Source: Candidatus Hydrogenedentes bacterium UBA2224
GTDB taxonomy: Bacteria > Hydrogenedentota > Hydrogenedentia > Hydrogenedentales > SLHB01
Reading direction: 5' to 3'
Assembly: GCA_002348185.1 (NCBI GenBank)
Contig: DDYW01000186.1
Coordinates: 75,654-111,516, forward strand
DNA: 35,863 nucleotides
A program made the position numbers and the translations under genes. The notes under the pieces are model-generated. The model did not search any database. It was not told the origin of the DNA and worked only from the letters and a program-made list of their open reading frames with translations. Below are positions 1 through 7,220 of the stretch, one piece after another. Position 1 is the stretch's first letter. Every line of letters starts with the position of its first letter.

Positions 1-181
1 GGCTATTCTCGGTTGCCCCTTGCGGAGCTGCAAAACGGCGCCCCGCGGCCATTTTCGATCGCTGCTTCGGGGCGGCCTGCCGGACGGCTCATGCTCCGCC
101 GTCCCGGGTCCGCGGGGGATTGTGGAATCCCTCCCCGATCCGTTACCCTCGGGCTTGCAGGGTCCACGAGGAGTACGGGCA

Positions 182-1180
182 ATGGCCACATGCATGAACC
201 ATGTTGAACGGTTTCGCGCCGTGATGCACTTCCAGGCCGCCGACCGCCTGCCCCGCTGGGAATGGGCGATGTGGTGGGACAAGACCATCGAGCGCTGGCA
301 GGGCGAAGGGCTGCCCGCGGCTCTCACGGACGTGTTCGACATCCACGAGTATTTCGGTCTCGATCCCTATAAACAGTTCTGGTTCAGCACCAACCAGCCG
401 ACCATCAAGGCGGTGCAGCACGGCATCGACGGCGGGGTGTCCGGTATGGACGATTACCGGCGGTTTCTGCCGCATCTGTATCCGGACCACACGGCCGCCA
501 TCGAATCGATGCAGCCGTGGGCCGCGCGCCAGGCCCGGGGCGAGGCGGTCGTCTGGATCACGCTCGAGGGTTTTTTCTGGTTCCCCCGGACGCTGATGGG
601 CTTCATGAAGCTCATGTATGCTTTCATCGAACAGCCCGAACTCATCCATCGCATGAACGAAGACCTGCTCCGTTTCAATCTTGGCCTGCTTGACCAGGTC
701 GAGAAAGTCTGCATACCCACGTTCATGACCATCGCGGAAGACATGTCGTTCAACAACGGCCCCATGATCGGCGAGGCGCTGTTCGAGGAATTCGTCGCGC
801 CCTATTACCGCCGCCTGCTGGCCCGGGTCAAGGAATGGGGCATCCTGACCATCGTGGACACCGACGGCAACGTGACGATGATGGCGCCCTGGCTGAAACG
901 GGCGGGCATCGACGGCGTGCTGCCGCTGGAACGGCAGGCGGGGGTCGACGGCGTTGCCTTGCGGCGCCAGTGTCCCGATTTCGCCCTCATCGGCCATTAC
1001 GACAAGATGGTCATGCCCTCGGGCGAACGGGCCATGCGCGACGAATTCGAGCGACTGGTCCCTCTCATGCAGAGCGGCGGGTTCATACCGAGCGTCGATC
1101 ATCAGACGCCGCCCGGCGTCTCCCTCGACCAGTACCGCGTCTACCTCGGCCTGCTGCAGGAATACACGGCCCTGCGTTGA
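182..1180 (+). CDS. Uroporphyrinogen-decarboxylase-like (URO-D/MtaA superfamily) protein
   Basis: This 332-residue protein has the overall pattern of the URO-D superfamily, which includes HemE and the corrinoid-linked methyltransferases MtaA/CmuA. The N-terminal part (MNHVERFRAVMHF) matches the usual opening of the non-HemE branch. Other family-like stretches are AEDMSFNNGPMIG near residue 185, DTDGN near 227 and SVDHQTPPGVS near residue 305; the last is a recurrent C-terminal motif of this branch. The HemE substrate-binding signature (MRQAGRYLPE-like) is absent, so haem synthesis is unlikely. The ATG at 182 is chosen because GAGGAG lies 8 bases upstream; an in-frame upstream extension to position 20 has no ribosome site. 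No corrinoid protein or methyltransferase partner is visible next to it. The substrate is unknown; a methyl-transfer role is only inferred from the superfamily. Confidence 0.85.
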   Translation: MATCMNHVERFRAVMHFQAADRLPRWEWAMWWDKTIERWQGEGLPAALTDVFDIHEYFGLDPYKQFWFSTNQPTIKAVQHGIDGGVSGMDDYRRFLPHLYPDHTAAIESMQPWAARQARGEAVVWITLEGFFWFPRTLMGFMKLMYAFIEQPELIHRMNEDLLRFNLGLLDQVEKVCIPTFMTIAEDMSFNNGPMIGEALFEEFVAPYYRRLLARVKEWGILTIVDTDGNVTMMAPWLKRAGIDGVLPLERQAGVDGVALRRQCPDFALIGHYDKMVMPSGERAMRDEFERLVPLMQSGGFIPSVDHQTPPGVSLDQYRVYLGLLQEYTALR

Positions 1181-1229
1181 GCCGGGCACGCGGCGGCAAA
1201 CGGCCATCCGGCCGCCATTGCGTCTTCTC

Positions 1230-1258
1230 TTGAACTTCGCCTGTGCCGTCCGTACCAT
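1230..1258 (+). promoter_or_regulatory. Candidate sigma-70 promoter for the fabF pair
   Basis: TTGAAC at 1230-1235 and TACCAT at 1253-1258 are separated by 17 bases, a standard sigma-70 spacing. This would start transcription near 1265 and leave a leader of about 100 bases before the GTG of fabF. The -10 matches only four of six consensus positions, so the call is tentative. Confidence 0.42.
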
Positions 1259-1365
1259 GGCGTCCTGCGTTCCGGACGGTTGGGGGGAGAATGCCGGCGT
1301 GTACGCGCCTTCCGCAGGCAGCGGAGGGGCAGCCGCCGTAACCTGCACCCAAGAGGATTGCTTCT

Positions 1366-2613
1366 GTGAAACACGAACGACGGGTTGTTGTCACCGGATT
1401 GAGCGCGATTACGCCCCTCGGCGTCGGTCTCGAAGCCACCTGGGAAGGCTTGTTGGCCGGACGGAACGGCATTGCGCGCATCACCCATTTTGATCCGTCG
1501 CAACACCGGTCCCAGATGGCCGGCGAGGTGCGCGATTTCCAGGTCGAGAACTGGATAGACGGCAAGTCCGCACGCCGGATGGACCGCGTGATGCATTTCG
1601 GGCTCGCCGCGTCGAAAATGGTCCTCGCGGACGCCGCCCTTGACCACGCCGGCTACGACCAGAACCGGGCGGGCGTCATCATCGGTTCGGGCATCGGCGG
1701 TTCGGCGAGTATTGAGGAAGGCTGCGCGGTCTGCACGGAGAAAGGCCCTCGTGCGATGGGCCCCTTTTTTGTCTCCAAAGTACTCATCAACATGACCGCC
1801 TGCGCCGTCTCCATCGAACACGGGCTGAAAGGTCCGTTGACGGCCCTGTCGGTGGCCTGTTCGACCGGCGCAAACGCCGTGGGCGACGCGTTCCGCGTAA
1901 TCCAGCGCGGGGACGCGGACCTCATGGTCGCCGGCGCGTCGGAGGCCTGCCTCACGCCGGTGGCGTATGGGGGATTCTGCGCGACGCGCTCGATGTCGAC
2001 CCGGAACGACGATCCCGCCCATGCCAGCCGGCCTTTCGACAAGAACCGCGACGGGTTCGTGATGGGCGAGGGCGCCGGGTTGGTTGTCCTGGAGGAACTG
2101 GACCACGCCCGGCAACGCGGCGCACGGATTTACGGCGAACTGGCGGGCTACGGCAACACGGCCGACGCTTACCACATCACCGCGCCCGAGCCGGACGGCG
2201 ATGGCATGATCCGGGTGATGCGCGCCGCCCTCAACGATGCGGGTCTGGCGCCCGAAGGCATCGGCTACATCAATGCCCACGGCACGTCGACGGTCCTGAA
2301 CGACCGCACTGAGTCTCTCGCCATCCAGCGGGTATTCGGCGAGCACGCCCAAAAATTGAAAATCAGCGCAACAAAGTCCATGATCGGGCATCTGATGGCA
2401 GCGGCCGGCGCCGCGGAATTCGTCGCGACCGTCATGTGCCTTCATACGGGCAAGATTCATCCAACCATCAACTACGAGGAACCCGACCCGGAATGCCCCC
2501 TGGACTACGTGCCCAATGTAGCCCGGGAGTTCCAATTCGACGCGGCCATGTGCAACGCGTTCGGATTCGGCGGCGGCAACGCGTGTCTCATCGTACGACG
2601 CTTCGGAGAATAG
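1366..2613 (+). CDS. fabF: Beta-ketoacyl-ACP synthase II (KAS II)
   Basis: This 415-residue condensing enzyme catalyses decarboxylative condensation of malonyl-ACP with acyl-ACP in type II fatty-acid synthesis. The full active site is visible: Cys165 in SVACSTGAN, His305 in NAHGTST, Lys337 in SATKSMIGH and His342 in GHLMAAAGA, all offset by +2 from the E. coli FabF residues. The glycine-rich C-terminus (NAFGFGGGNACLI) is also typical, as is the length. The start is GTG at 1366 with AGAGGA 8 bases upstream. Its stop is followed after one base by the GTG of the next gene, so the two are almost certainly translationally coupled. No acpP, fabD or fabG is adjacent, so it could be a specialised KAS rather than the housekeeping one. 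Confidence 0.95.
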   Translation: MKHERRVVVTGLSAITPLGVGLEATWEGLLAGRNGIARITHFDPSQHRSQMAGEVRDFQVENWIDGKSARRMDRVMHFGLAASKMVLADAALDHAGYDQNRAGVIIGSGIGGSASIEEGCAVCTEKGPRAMGPFFVSKVLINMTACAVSIEHGLKGPLTALSVACSTGANAVGDAFRVIQRGDADLMVAGASEACLTPVAYGGFCATRSMSTRNDDPAHASRPFDKNRDGFVMGEGAGLVVLEELDHARQRGARIYGELAGYGNTADAYHITAPEPDGDGMIRVMRAALNDAGLAPEGIGYINAHGTSTVLNDRTESLAIQRVFGEHAQKLKISATKSMIGHLMAAAGAAEFVATVMCLHTGKIHPTINYEEPDPECPLDYVPNVAREFQFDAAMCNAFGFGGGNACLIVRRFGE

Positions 2614-2614
2614 C

Positions 2615-3682
2615 GTGGACATCCCAAAACTTCAGATAGGTACCCTTACGGCCGAGGTGCCCATTGTCCAGGGCGGCATGGGCGTCAAGGTGTCGTTGGC
2701 GTCGCTGGCGGCCGCCGTGGCCAACGAGGGCGGCATCGGCACCATCGCCAGCGTCGGCATCGGCGACATCCGCACGACGCGCGAGGATTACGACGGGATC
2801 AGCAGCGAGGCCATCGCCGAAGAGATCCGCAAGGCCCAGAGCGCCACCAGCGGTCCCATCGCGGTGAACGTCATGAGCGTCCTCAGCAATGCGGAAACGC
2901 TCATCCGCACCTGTGTCCGCGAGGGCATCAAGATGATCGTTGTCGGCGCGGGCTTGCCGCTCAAGCTGCCCGCCATGGTGGAAGATACCAGCGTCAACCT
3001 CGTGCCGATCGTGAGTTCCGGCCGGGCGGCAACCCTGATCCTCCGCACGTGGGAAAAACGCTACGGGCGCACCGCCCAGGCCGTCATCCTCGAGGGCCCG
3101 CTGGCAGGCGGCCACCTCGGCTTCTCGGAGGAAGAACTGGCGCACGCCGAAGACTTCGCGCTCGAACGCCTCCTGCCCGAAGTCCTCGAAGCCCTGAAGC
3201 CCTTCGAAGACGCGTTCGGCGTCAAGATCCCCGTCATTGCCGCGGGAGGCATCTACACCGGTCAGGACATCGCCCGCATGCTGTCGCTCGGCGCGTCCGG
3301 CGTCCAGATGGCCACCCGCTTCGTGTGCACCCGGGAATGCGGCGTGTCCGACGCGTTCAAGCAGGCGTACCTCGACGCGTCCGAAGACGACATCGTCATC
3401 ATCAAGAGTCCCGTGGGCATTCCCGGACGCGCGGTCCGCAACCGCTTTCTCGAACGCCTGGACCGCGGCGAGCCCATCCCCATCAACTGCCCGTACAAAT
3501 GCCTCAGCACGTGCAAGATATACGATTCCCGCTATTGCATCGCCCATGCGCTTCTGAATGCCTACGACGGCGACATGGAAAACGGGCTCGTGTTCGCGGG
3601 GCAGAACGTCTCGCGCGTCCACGAAATCCTCACGGTCAAGGAACTGATGAACCGCCTGCTCGACGAACTCCGGGCCGCCTGA
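2615..3682 (+). CDS. Nitronate monooxygenase / FabK-like FMN enzyme
   Basis: This is a 355-residue TIM-barrel FMN protein of the nitronate monooxygenase (2-nitropropane dioxygenase)/FabK family. Seen: an N-terminal VPIVQGGMGV, the FMN-phosphate loop IPVIAAGGIYTGQDIARML near residues 208-226, followed by GASGVQMATRF, all family hallmarks. The C-terminal segment is cysteine-bearing (NCPYKCLSTCKIYDSRYC, around residues 288-305), typical of the anaerobe/deltaproteobacterial-type subgroup; the role of those cysteines is unknown to me. The GTG start lies one base after the fabF stop. Coupling to KAS II argues for an enoyl-ACP reductase-like role in acyl-chain synthesis, but sequence alone cannot separate FabK from nitronate oxidation. 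Confidence 0.88.
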   Translation: MDIPKLQIGTLTAEVPIVQGGMGVKVSLASLAAAVANEGGIGTIASVGIGDIRTTREDYDGISSEAIAEEIRKAQSATSGPIAVNVMSVLSNAETLIRTCVREGIKMIVVGAGLPLKLPAMVEDTSVNLVPIVSSGRAATLILRTWEKRYGRTAQAVILEGPLAGGHLGFSEEELAHAEDFALERLLPEVLEALKPFEDAFGVKIPVIAAGGIYTGQDIARMLSLGASGVQMATRFVCTRECGVSDAFKQAYLDASEDDIVIIKSPVGIPGRAVRNRFLERLDRGEPIPINCPYKCLSTCKIYDSRYCIAHALLNAYDGDMENGLVFAGQNVSRVHEILTVKELMNRLLDELRAA

Positions 3683-3733
3683 TACGGCCGGGCGGCGTCT
3701 CCGGCGGCCGGCGCTCTTGCTCATGCCATTCGA

Positions 3734-3762
3734 TTGACTTCCCCGCGGGTGGTGTGGCAGAT
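3734..3762 (+). promoter_or_regulatory. Possible promoter upstream of the ZTP riboswitch
   Basis: TTGACT at 3734-3739 is a good -35 hexamer. The best -10 at 17-base spacing is GCAGAT (3757-3762), which is poor. The same ATTGACT core occurs before the DUF1080 gene (5159) and before the TolC gene (16429), which supports the -35 more than the -10 does. Confidence 0.33.
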
Positions 3763-3830
3763 TGGCGGCGCTGGACCTGGCGCAGGCCCGGCGACTCCGC
3801 GGTGCGAAGCGCCGGGGAGGGGAGATGAAC

Positions 3831-3915
3831 GCGTGCGGCCGTAACTGGCGACTTGGCGTGGAAACAACCACGGGGAAGCGGTTCGCACGGAAGGCTTGCC
3901 GTTCGCCTGGGCACT
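3831..3915 (+). promoter_or_regulatory. ZTP (pfl) riboswitch aptamer
   Basis: The conserved core of the pfl/ZTP riboswitch can be read directly. GTAACTGGCG is at 3841-3850. A short stem GTGG (3858-3861) pairs with CCAC (3868-3871) across AAACAA and is followed by GGGGAAGC (3872-3879). After a variable linker comes GCCGTTCGCCTGGGCA at 3898-3913, the most diagnostic segment of the class. ZTP riboswitches sense ZTP/ZMP (5-amino-4-imidazolecarboxamide ribotide), which accumulates when 10-formyl-THF is short, and they commonly turn on purH and one-carbon genes. Here the next gene uses ZMP as its substrate, which fits. Small departures from consensus are GTAACTGG instead of GTGACTGG and GGGGAAGC instead of GGGGAGC. 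Confidence 0.93.
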
Positions 3916-3944
3916 GAAACCAGTGGCCCGGGCGTTGCTGTTTT
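3909..3944 (+). terminator. Putative riboswitch expression platform (weak terminator hairpin)
   Basis: GGGCACTG (3909-3916), loop AAAC, then CAGTG-G-CCC (3921-3929) forms a stem with one bulged G, followed further on by TTTT at 3941-3944. The left arm consists of the last bases of the aptamer (the GGGCA of CCTGGGCA), so aptamer folding and this hairpin are mutually exclusive. This is the expected design of an ON switch by antitermination. The U-tract is short and about 11 bases away, so the hairpin may instead act at another step. A second small pairing, CTCC (3951-3954) with GGAG (3962-3965), could mask the ribosome site. Confidence 0.5.
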
Positions 3945-3973
3945 CAGGGGCTCCCGAATCAGGAGGAAGACGC

Positions 3974-5092
3974 ATGGCGGAAAAAGACCTCAAACAGATG
4001 TACCGCACGCGAACGGAAGGCCATTTCCCGGACACCATCGAGCTGCTGGGGCGCGCGTATGCCAAGGTGGAAGACCTGCGCTATGGCACCAACCCCCACC
4101 AGCCCGCCGCGTTTTACCGGCCGGCCGACGGCAGGAACCTCGTCCTCGGCGCGTACGAAATCCTCAAGACCGGCAAGAGCGGCTTGTCTCAAACCAACAT
4201 CGAGGACATGCACCACGCCGTCGGCATCCTCAAATACATGAAACGTCCCGCCTGCGCGGTCATGAAACACTGCAACCCGTCGGGCGCGGCCATCCAGGTT
4301 GGCGGCATGCCCCTGGCCGAGGTCTATCAGCGCGCGCGCGACGCCGATGCCCAGGCGGCCTTCGGCAGCGTGGTGGTCTTCAATGCGGAAGTCGATGCGG
4401 ATACGGCCGAAGAGATCATGCAGACGATTGTGGAGGGCGTGGCCGCCCCGGCATTCACGCCCGAAGCGGTCGAAGCGTTCCACAACTTCGACCGGTTCAA
4501 GCGCAACAAGGAAATCCGCATCGTAAAGCTCCCGGACTTCTCGCACCTGCCCAAGTTCGTCGACGACGGCACCGGCGTGTTCGAAATGAAGGTGTTTGAC
4601 GACGGCAGCGTGGTCCTGGCGACGCCGTACCTCTCGCGCGTCAAAGGTCCGGAGGACTTGGTCCCGGCCTACTGCGAACATGCGAAGAAGGGCCGGATCG
4701 ACATCGAGCGTACACCCACCGAGCGCGAGCTCGACGACCTCCTCTTCGCCTGGTACGTCAACATTCACGTGCGGTCCAACGGCTGCGTCATCGCCCGGAA
4801 CGGCCAGACCCTCGCCGTCGGCACCGGCGAACAGGACCGCGTCGGCGCGGTCGAACAGGCCGTCATCAAGGTCGGCAACAAATACAAAGGGGCCGAAAGC
4901 ATGGAGGGCGCGGTGATGTCCTCCGACGGGTTCTTCCCGTTCCGCGACGCGGTCGACGCGGCCACGAAGAAGGGCGTAACGGCCATCGTGCAGCCCGGCG
5001 GCAGCGTCAACGATTACGACGCCATCCTGGCCTGCAACGAGGTGAAGGCCGCCATGGTTTTCTCGATGGAGCGCTGTTTCTCTCACCATTGA
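3974..5092 (+). CDS. purH: Stand-alone AICAR transformylase (PurH C-terminal domain type)
   Basis: This 372-residue protein corresponds to the phosphoribosylaminoimidazolecarboxamide formyltransferase half of PurH, which formylates ZMP/AICAR with 10-formyl-THF near the end of IMP synthesis. Visible motifs are YGTNPHQ (37-43), MKHCNPSGAA with the catalytic Lys98-His99 pair, SDGFFPF and VQPGGSVND near the C-terminus. Bifunctional PurH is usually about 510-530 residues; here the N-terminal MGS-like IMP cyclohydrolase domain is missing, and no upstream frame encodes it. IMP cyclohydrolase activity must therefore come from elsewhere. ATG 3974 is set by AGGAGG at 3961-3966; the longer in-frame extension runs through the riboswitch and is rejected. 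Regulation by the upstream ZTP riboswitch is likely. Confidence 0.93.
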   Translation: MAEKDLKQMYRTRTEGHFPDTIELLGRAYAKVEDLRYGTNPHQPAAFYRPADGRNLVLGAYEILKTGKSGLSQTNIEDMHHAVGILKYMKRPACAVMKHCNPSGAAIQVGGMPLAEVYQRARDADAQAAFGSVVVFNAEVDADTAEEIMQTIVEGVAAPAFTPEAVEAFHNFDRFKRNKEIRIVKLPDFSHLPKFVDDGTGVFEMKVFDDGSVVLATPYLSRVKGPEDLVPAYCEHAKKGRIDIERTPTERELDDLLFAWYVNIHVRSNGCVIARNGQTLAVGTGEQDRVGAVEQAVIKVGNKYKGAESMEGAVMSSDGFFPFRDAVDAATKKGVTAIVQPGGSVNDYDAILACNEVKAAMVFSMERCFSHH

Positions 5093-5123
5093 CGCGAAGG
5101 GTCCCCGAGGATCCCTGTTTTTG

Positions 5124-5157
5124 CCGGGACGCCGGGCCGCGCGGGCCGGCGCCCCGG
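5124..5157 (+). other. Strong GC hairpin after the AICAR transformylase gene
   Basis: Arms 5124-5135 and 5146-5157 pair over 12 bases with one A-C mismatch, around a 10-base loop, 32 bases past the purH stop. There is no T-tract after it (AATTGACT follows), so it is not a classical intrinsic terminator. It could still slow or stop transcription before the next promoter at 5160. Confidence 0.4.
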
Positions 5158-5159
5158 AA

Positions 5160-5189
5160 TTGACTCATCCCCCGCATAAGATCAAGAAT
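5160..5189 (+). promoter_or_regulatory. Candidate promoter of the secreted DUF1080 gene
   Basis: TTGACT (5160-5165) and AAGAAT (5184-5189) are separated by 18 bases. The -35 is good, the -10 matches four of six positions. The predicted leader is about 115 bases long. Confidence 0.42.
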
Positions 5190-5312
5190 ACCGCCGTTTT
5201 TGTAATCCCGGCCCACTCCACACAGGTGTGCGGGCTTCCCGCCCCGGCCTGTGGAGGCGCTTGTTCCGCCGCTGGATGGCGGCACGACCCAAACCAGGAA
5301 GGAAAGAGTTCC

Positions 5313-6296
5313 ATGCGACTATCTGTTCTGTGCATTCTCGTTGCCGCCATAGCAGCGGCATTCCCGGCGTTCGCGGCTGACGACCCGATTCAAGGCAACT
5401 GGAAAGGCCGGTTTGAAGGCGGCGGCTGGGAAAACCGCAGCCTGACCGCCCAGATCATTGCCACCAGCAAGGTCAGCTACCGCGTCAACCTGTTCGTCGC
5501 CGATCTCAAACTGAGCCTCGAGGGTCAGCGGGCCGATGAGCACGCCGCCACGGCGGATTTTAGCGGGCAGGCCGTCGTCGATGCGGTGACCTACACCGTG
5601 ACCGCCACGGCCGAAAACGAGGCCCTCAGCGGCGCCTTTGCCGCGGACGGCGCCAGCATCCCGTTCAAGATGAACAAGATTTCCATTACCCCGCCGGCGC
5701 TGGGCGCCACGCCCCCCGAAGGCGCGGTCGTTCTGTTCGACGGCACGAACGCCGAGGCGAACTGGGAGCGCAGCCCGATGCTCTGGTGCCTCACGGGCGA
5801 CGGCGCCATGGAAATCTGCGCCAGCAACCTCGTGACAAAGCAGGCGCACGGTTCCGGCCAGCTCCATGTCGAGTTCCTGTGTCCGCTCATGGCCGAGGCC
5901 ACCGACCAAGGCCGCGCCAACAGCGGCGTCTATGTGCAGGGCCGCTATGAAGTCCAGGTGCTGGACAGTTTTGGAGACGACCCGGCGGACAATCGATGCG
6001 GCGGCATCTACAAGATCGCGGTGCCTCAAATGTCCGCGTCGCTTCCTCCGGAAGAGTGGCAGACCTACGACATCACCTTCACCGCGCCCAAATTCGACGA
6101 GGCCGGCGCCAAGGTCCAGAACGCGCGTATTACCGTCATCCACAACGGCAACGTCATTCACGACGACATCGAGCTTCCCGTCTGCACGGCGGGCGGGGTG
6201 AGCGACCAGGAAGCCGCCGAGGGCGTTCTCATGCTGCAAGACCACGGCAACCGCGTCCGCTACCGCAACATCTGGTTTCTTCCGGCCGAGGGCTGA
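5313..6296 (+). CDS. Secreted DUF1080 (3-keto-disaccharide hydrolase-like) protein
   Basis: This 327-residue exported protein starts with a signal peptide (MRLSVLCILVAAIAAAFPAFA, cleavage after AFA expected). It is followed by a beta-rich N-terminal region of about 120 residues (GNWKGRFEGGGWENRSL onward) and a C-terminal DUF1080 concanavalin-like domain beginning at VVLFDGTNAEANW near residue 140. DUF1080 signatures seen are NSGVYVQGRYEVQVLDS, GGIYKIAVPQ and LQDHGNRVRYRNIWF at the end. DUF1080 members act on sugars, some as 3-keto-glycoside hydrolases working with Gfo/Idh/MocA oxidoreductases; a second DUF1080 gene and such an oxidoreductase lie at 28.5-31.2 kb. The N-terminal domain is not one I can name. 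ATG 5313 follows AGGAAGGAAAG; upstream in-frame sequence is non-coding. Confidence 0.88.
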   Translation: MRLSVLCILVAAIAAAFPAFAADDPIQGNWKGRFEGGGWENRSLTAQIIATSKVSYRVNLFVADLKLSLEGQRADEHAATADFSGQAVVDAVTYTVTATAENEALSGAFAADGASIPFKMNKISITPPALGATPPEGAVVLFDGTNAEANWERSPMLWCLTGDGAMEICASNLVTKQAHGSGQLHVEFLCPLMAEATDQGRANSGVYVQGRYEVQVLDSFGDDPADNRCGGIYKIAVPQMSASLPPEEWQTYDITFTAPKFDEAGAKVQNARITVIHNGNVIHDDIELPVCTAGGVSDQEAAEGVLMLQDHGNRVRYRNIWFLPAEG

Positions 6297-6445
6297 GTCC
6301 AGGCTCATCCCGGCGCCGGGCACGGCCCGCGGGGCGCCTGAAAACAGAGGCATCCCGCAGCCGCGTCGTGCTATGCTCATGACGCGGCCTGAGACGGCCT
6401 CGAACCGGATGAAGCGCCCGGCGGCTCGTCCATCGGGAAGGATCA

Positions 6446-7156
6446 GTGCATCTTTCGTTCATCATACCGGCCTACAACGAAAGCCGCCGGATTGGCGACA
6501 CGCTCGTAAACGTCCGCGATTACTTTTCCCGGCAGAGCTACGACTACGAGATCATCGTCGTCGACGACGGGAGCTCCGACGGCACCGCGGGGTTTGTGCG
6601 TCGCTCTTTTCCCGGCGTGCACGTCATCGAAAACACGCCGAACCAGGGCAAGGGCCACGCGGTCCGGACGGGCATGCTCGCGGCGCGGGGCGACTACCGC
6701 TACTTTTCCGACGCGGACGGCTCGACCCCCGTCGGCGAAATCGAGAAGCTTCAGGCCCGCTTTGACGACGGAGCGGACGTTGTGATCGGGTCGCGCACCC
6801 TGCCGGACGCCGACGTGCAGGTACGGCAGGCCCTTTACCGGCAGACCATGGGCCGCATCTTCAATGTCTTCGTTCAGCTTCTGGCCATCAAAGGGTTTCC
6901 CGACACCCAGTGCGGGTTCAAGGCGTTCAGCCGCGCAGCGGCCGCCGACATCTTTCCCCGGATGACCATCAAAGGCTTTGGTTTTGACGCCGAGGTGCTG
7001 TTCATCGCCCGGAAACACGGATTCCGCATCGATCAGGTGGGGGTCACCTGGCTGAACTCCCCCACGTCGAGCGTGAACGCCGTCAGCGATTCCGCGCGCA
7101 TGCTTCGCGACCTGGTGCGCATCCGCGTGCGCGATATGCGGCACCAGTACGACTGA
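6446..7156 (+). CDS. Family 2 glycosyltransferase (dolichyl-phosphate glucosyltransferase-like)
   Basis: This 236-residue GT-A fold enzyme has all the expected GT2 signatures: FIIPAYNE at 5-12, IVVDDGSSDGT at 37-47, NQGKGHAVRTGM at 66-77, the DxD-type metal site SDADGST at 88-94, and GFDAEVLFIARK in the C-terminal half. Similarity is closest to the polyprenyl-phosphate beta-glucosyltransferase (ALG5-like) group, which makes lipid-linked sugar donors at the cytoplasmic face of the membrane. No C-terminal membrane helices are seen. The start is GTG 6446 because translation begins straight into the GT2 core there; the GGGAAGGA ribosome site is close (about 4 bases). The acceptor is unknown; no other cell-envelope genes flank it directly. 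Confidence 0.9.
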   Translation: MHLSFIIPAYNESRRIGDTLVNVRDYFSRQSYDYEIIVVDDGSSDGTAGFVRRSFPGVHVIENTPNQGKGHAVRTGMLAARGDYRYFSDADGSTPVGEIEKLQARFDDGADVVIGSRTLPDADVQVRQALYRQTMGRIFNVFVQLLAIKGFPDTQCGFKAFSRAAAADIFPRMTIKGFGFDAEVLFIARKHGFRIDQVGVTWLNSPTSSVNAVSDSARMLRDLVRIRVRDMRHQYD

Positions 7157-7220
7157 CGCGGGGTCCGGACCGGCCGGCGCGGCCGGGCAAAACGGGGGCA
7201 ATTCCTGGGGAGGAGGTAGA

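Noticed and set aside
3..181. A short minus-strand frame at the left edge
   Set aside because: No ribosome site or recognisable sequence. The first 181 bases show nothing I can support beyond the ribosome site of the first gene.
182..1180. Assignment as HemE (uroporphyrinogen decarboxylase)
   Set aside because: The N-terminal substrate-binding signature of HemE is absent; only the superfamily pattern remains.
143..1348. A 401-residue minus-strand frame opposite the URO-D-like gene
   Set aside because: It has no motifs and mirrors the codons of a recognisable plus-strand protein.
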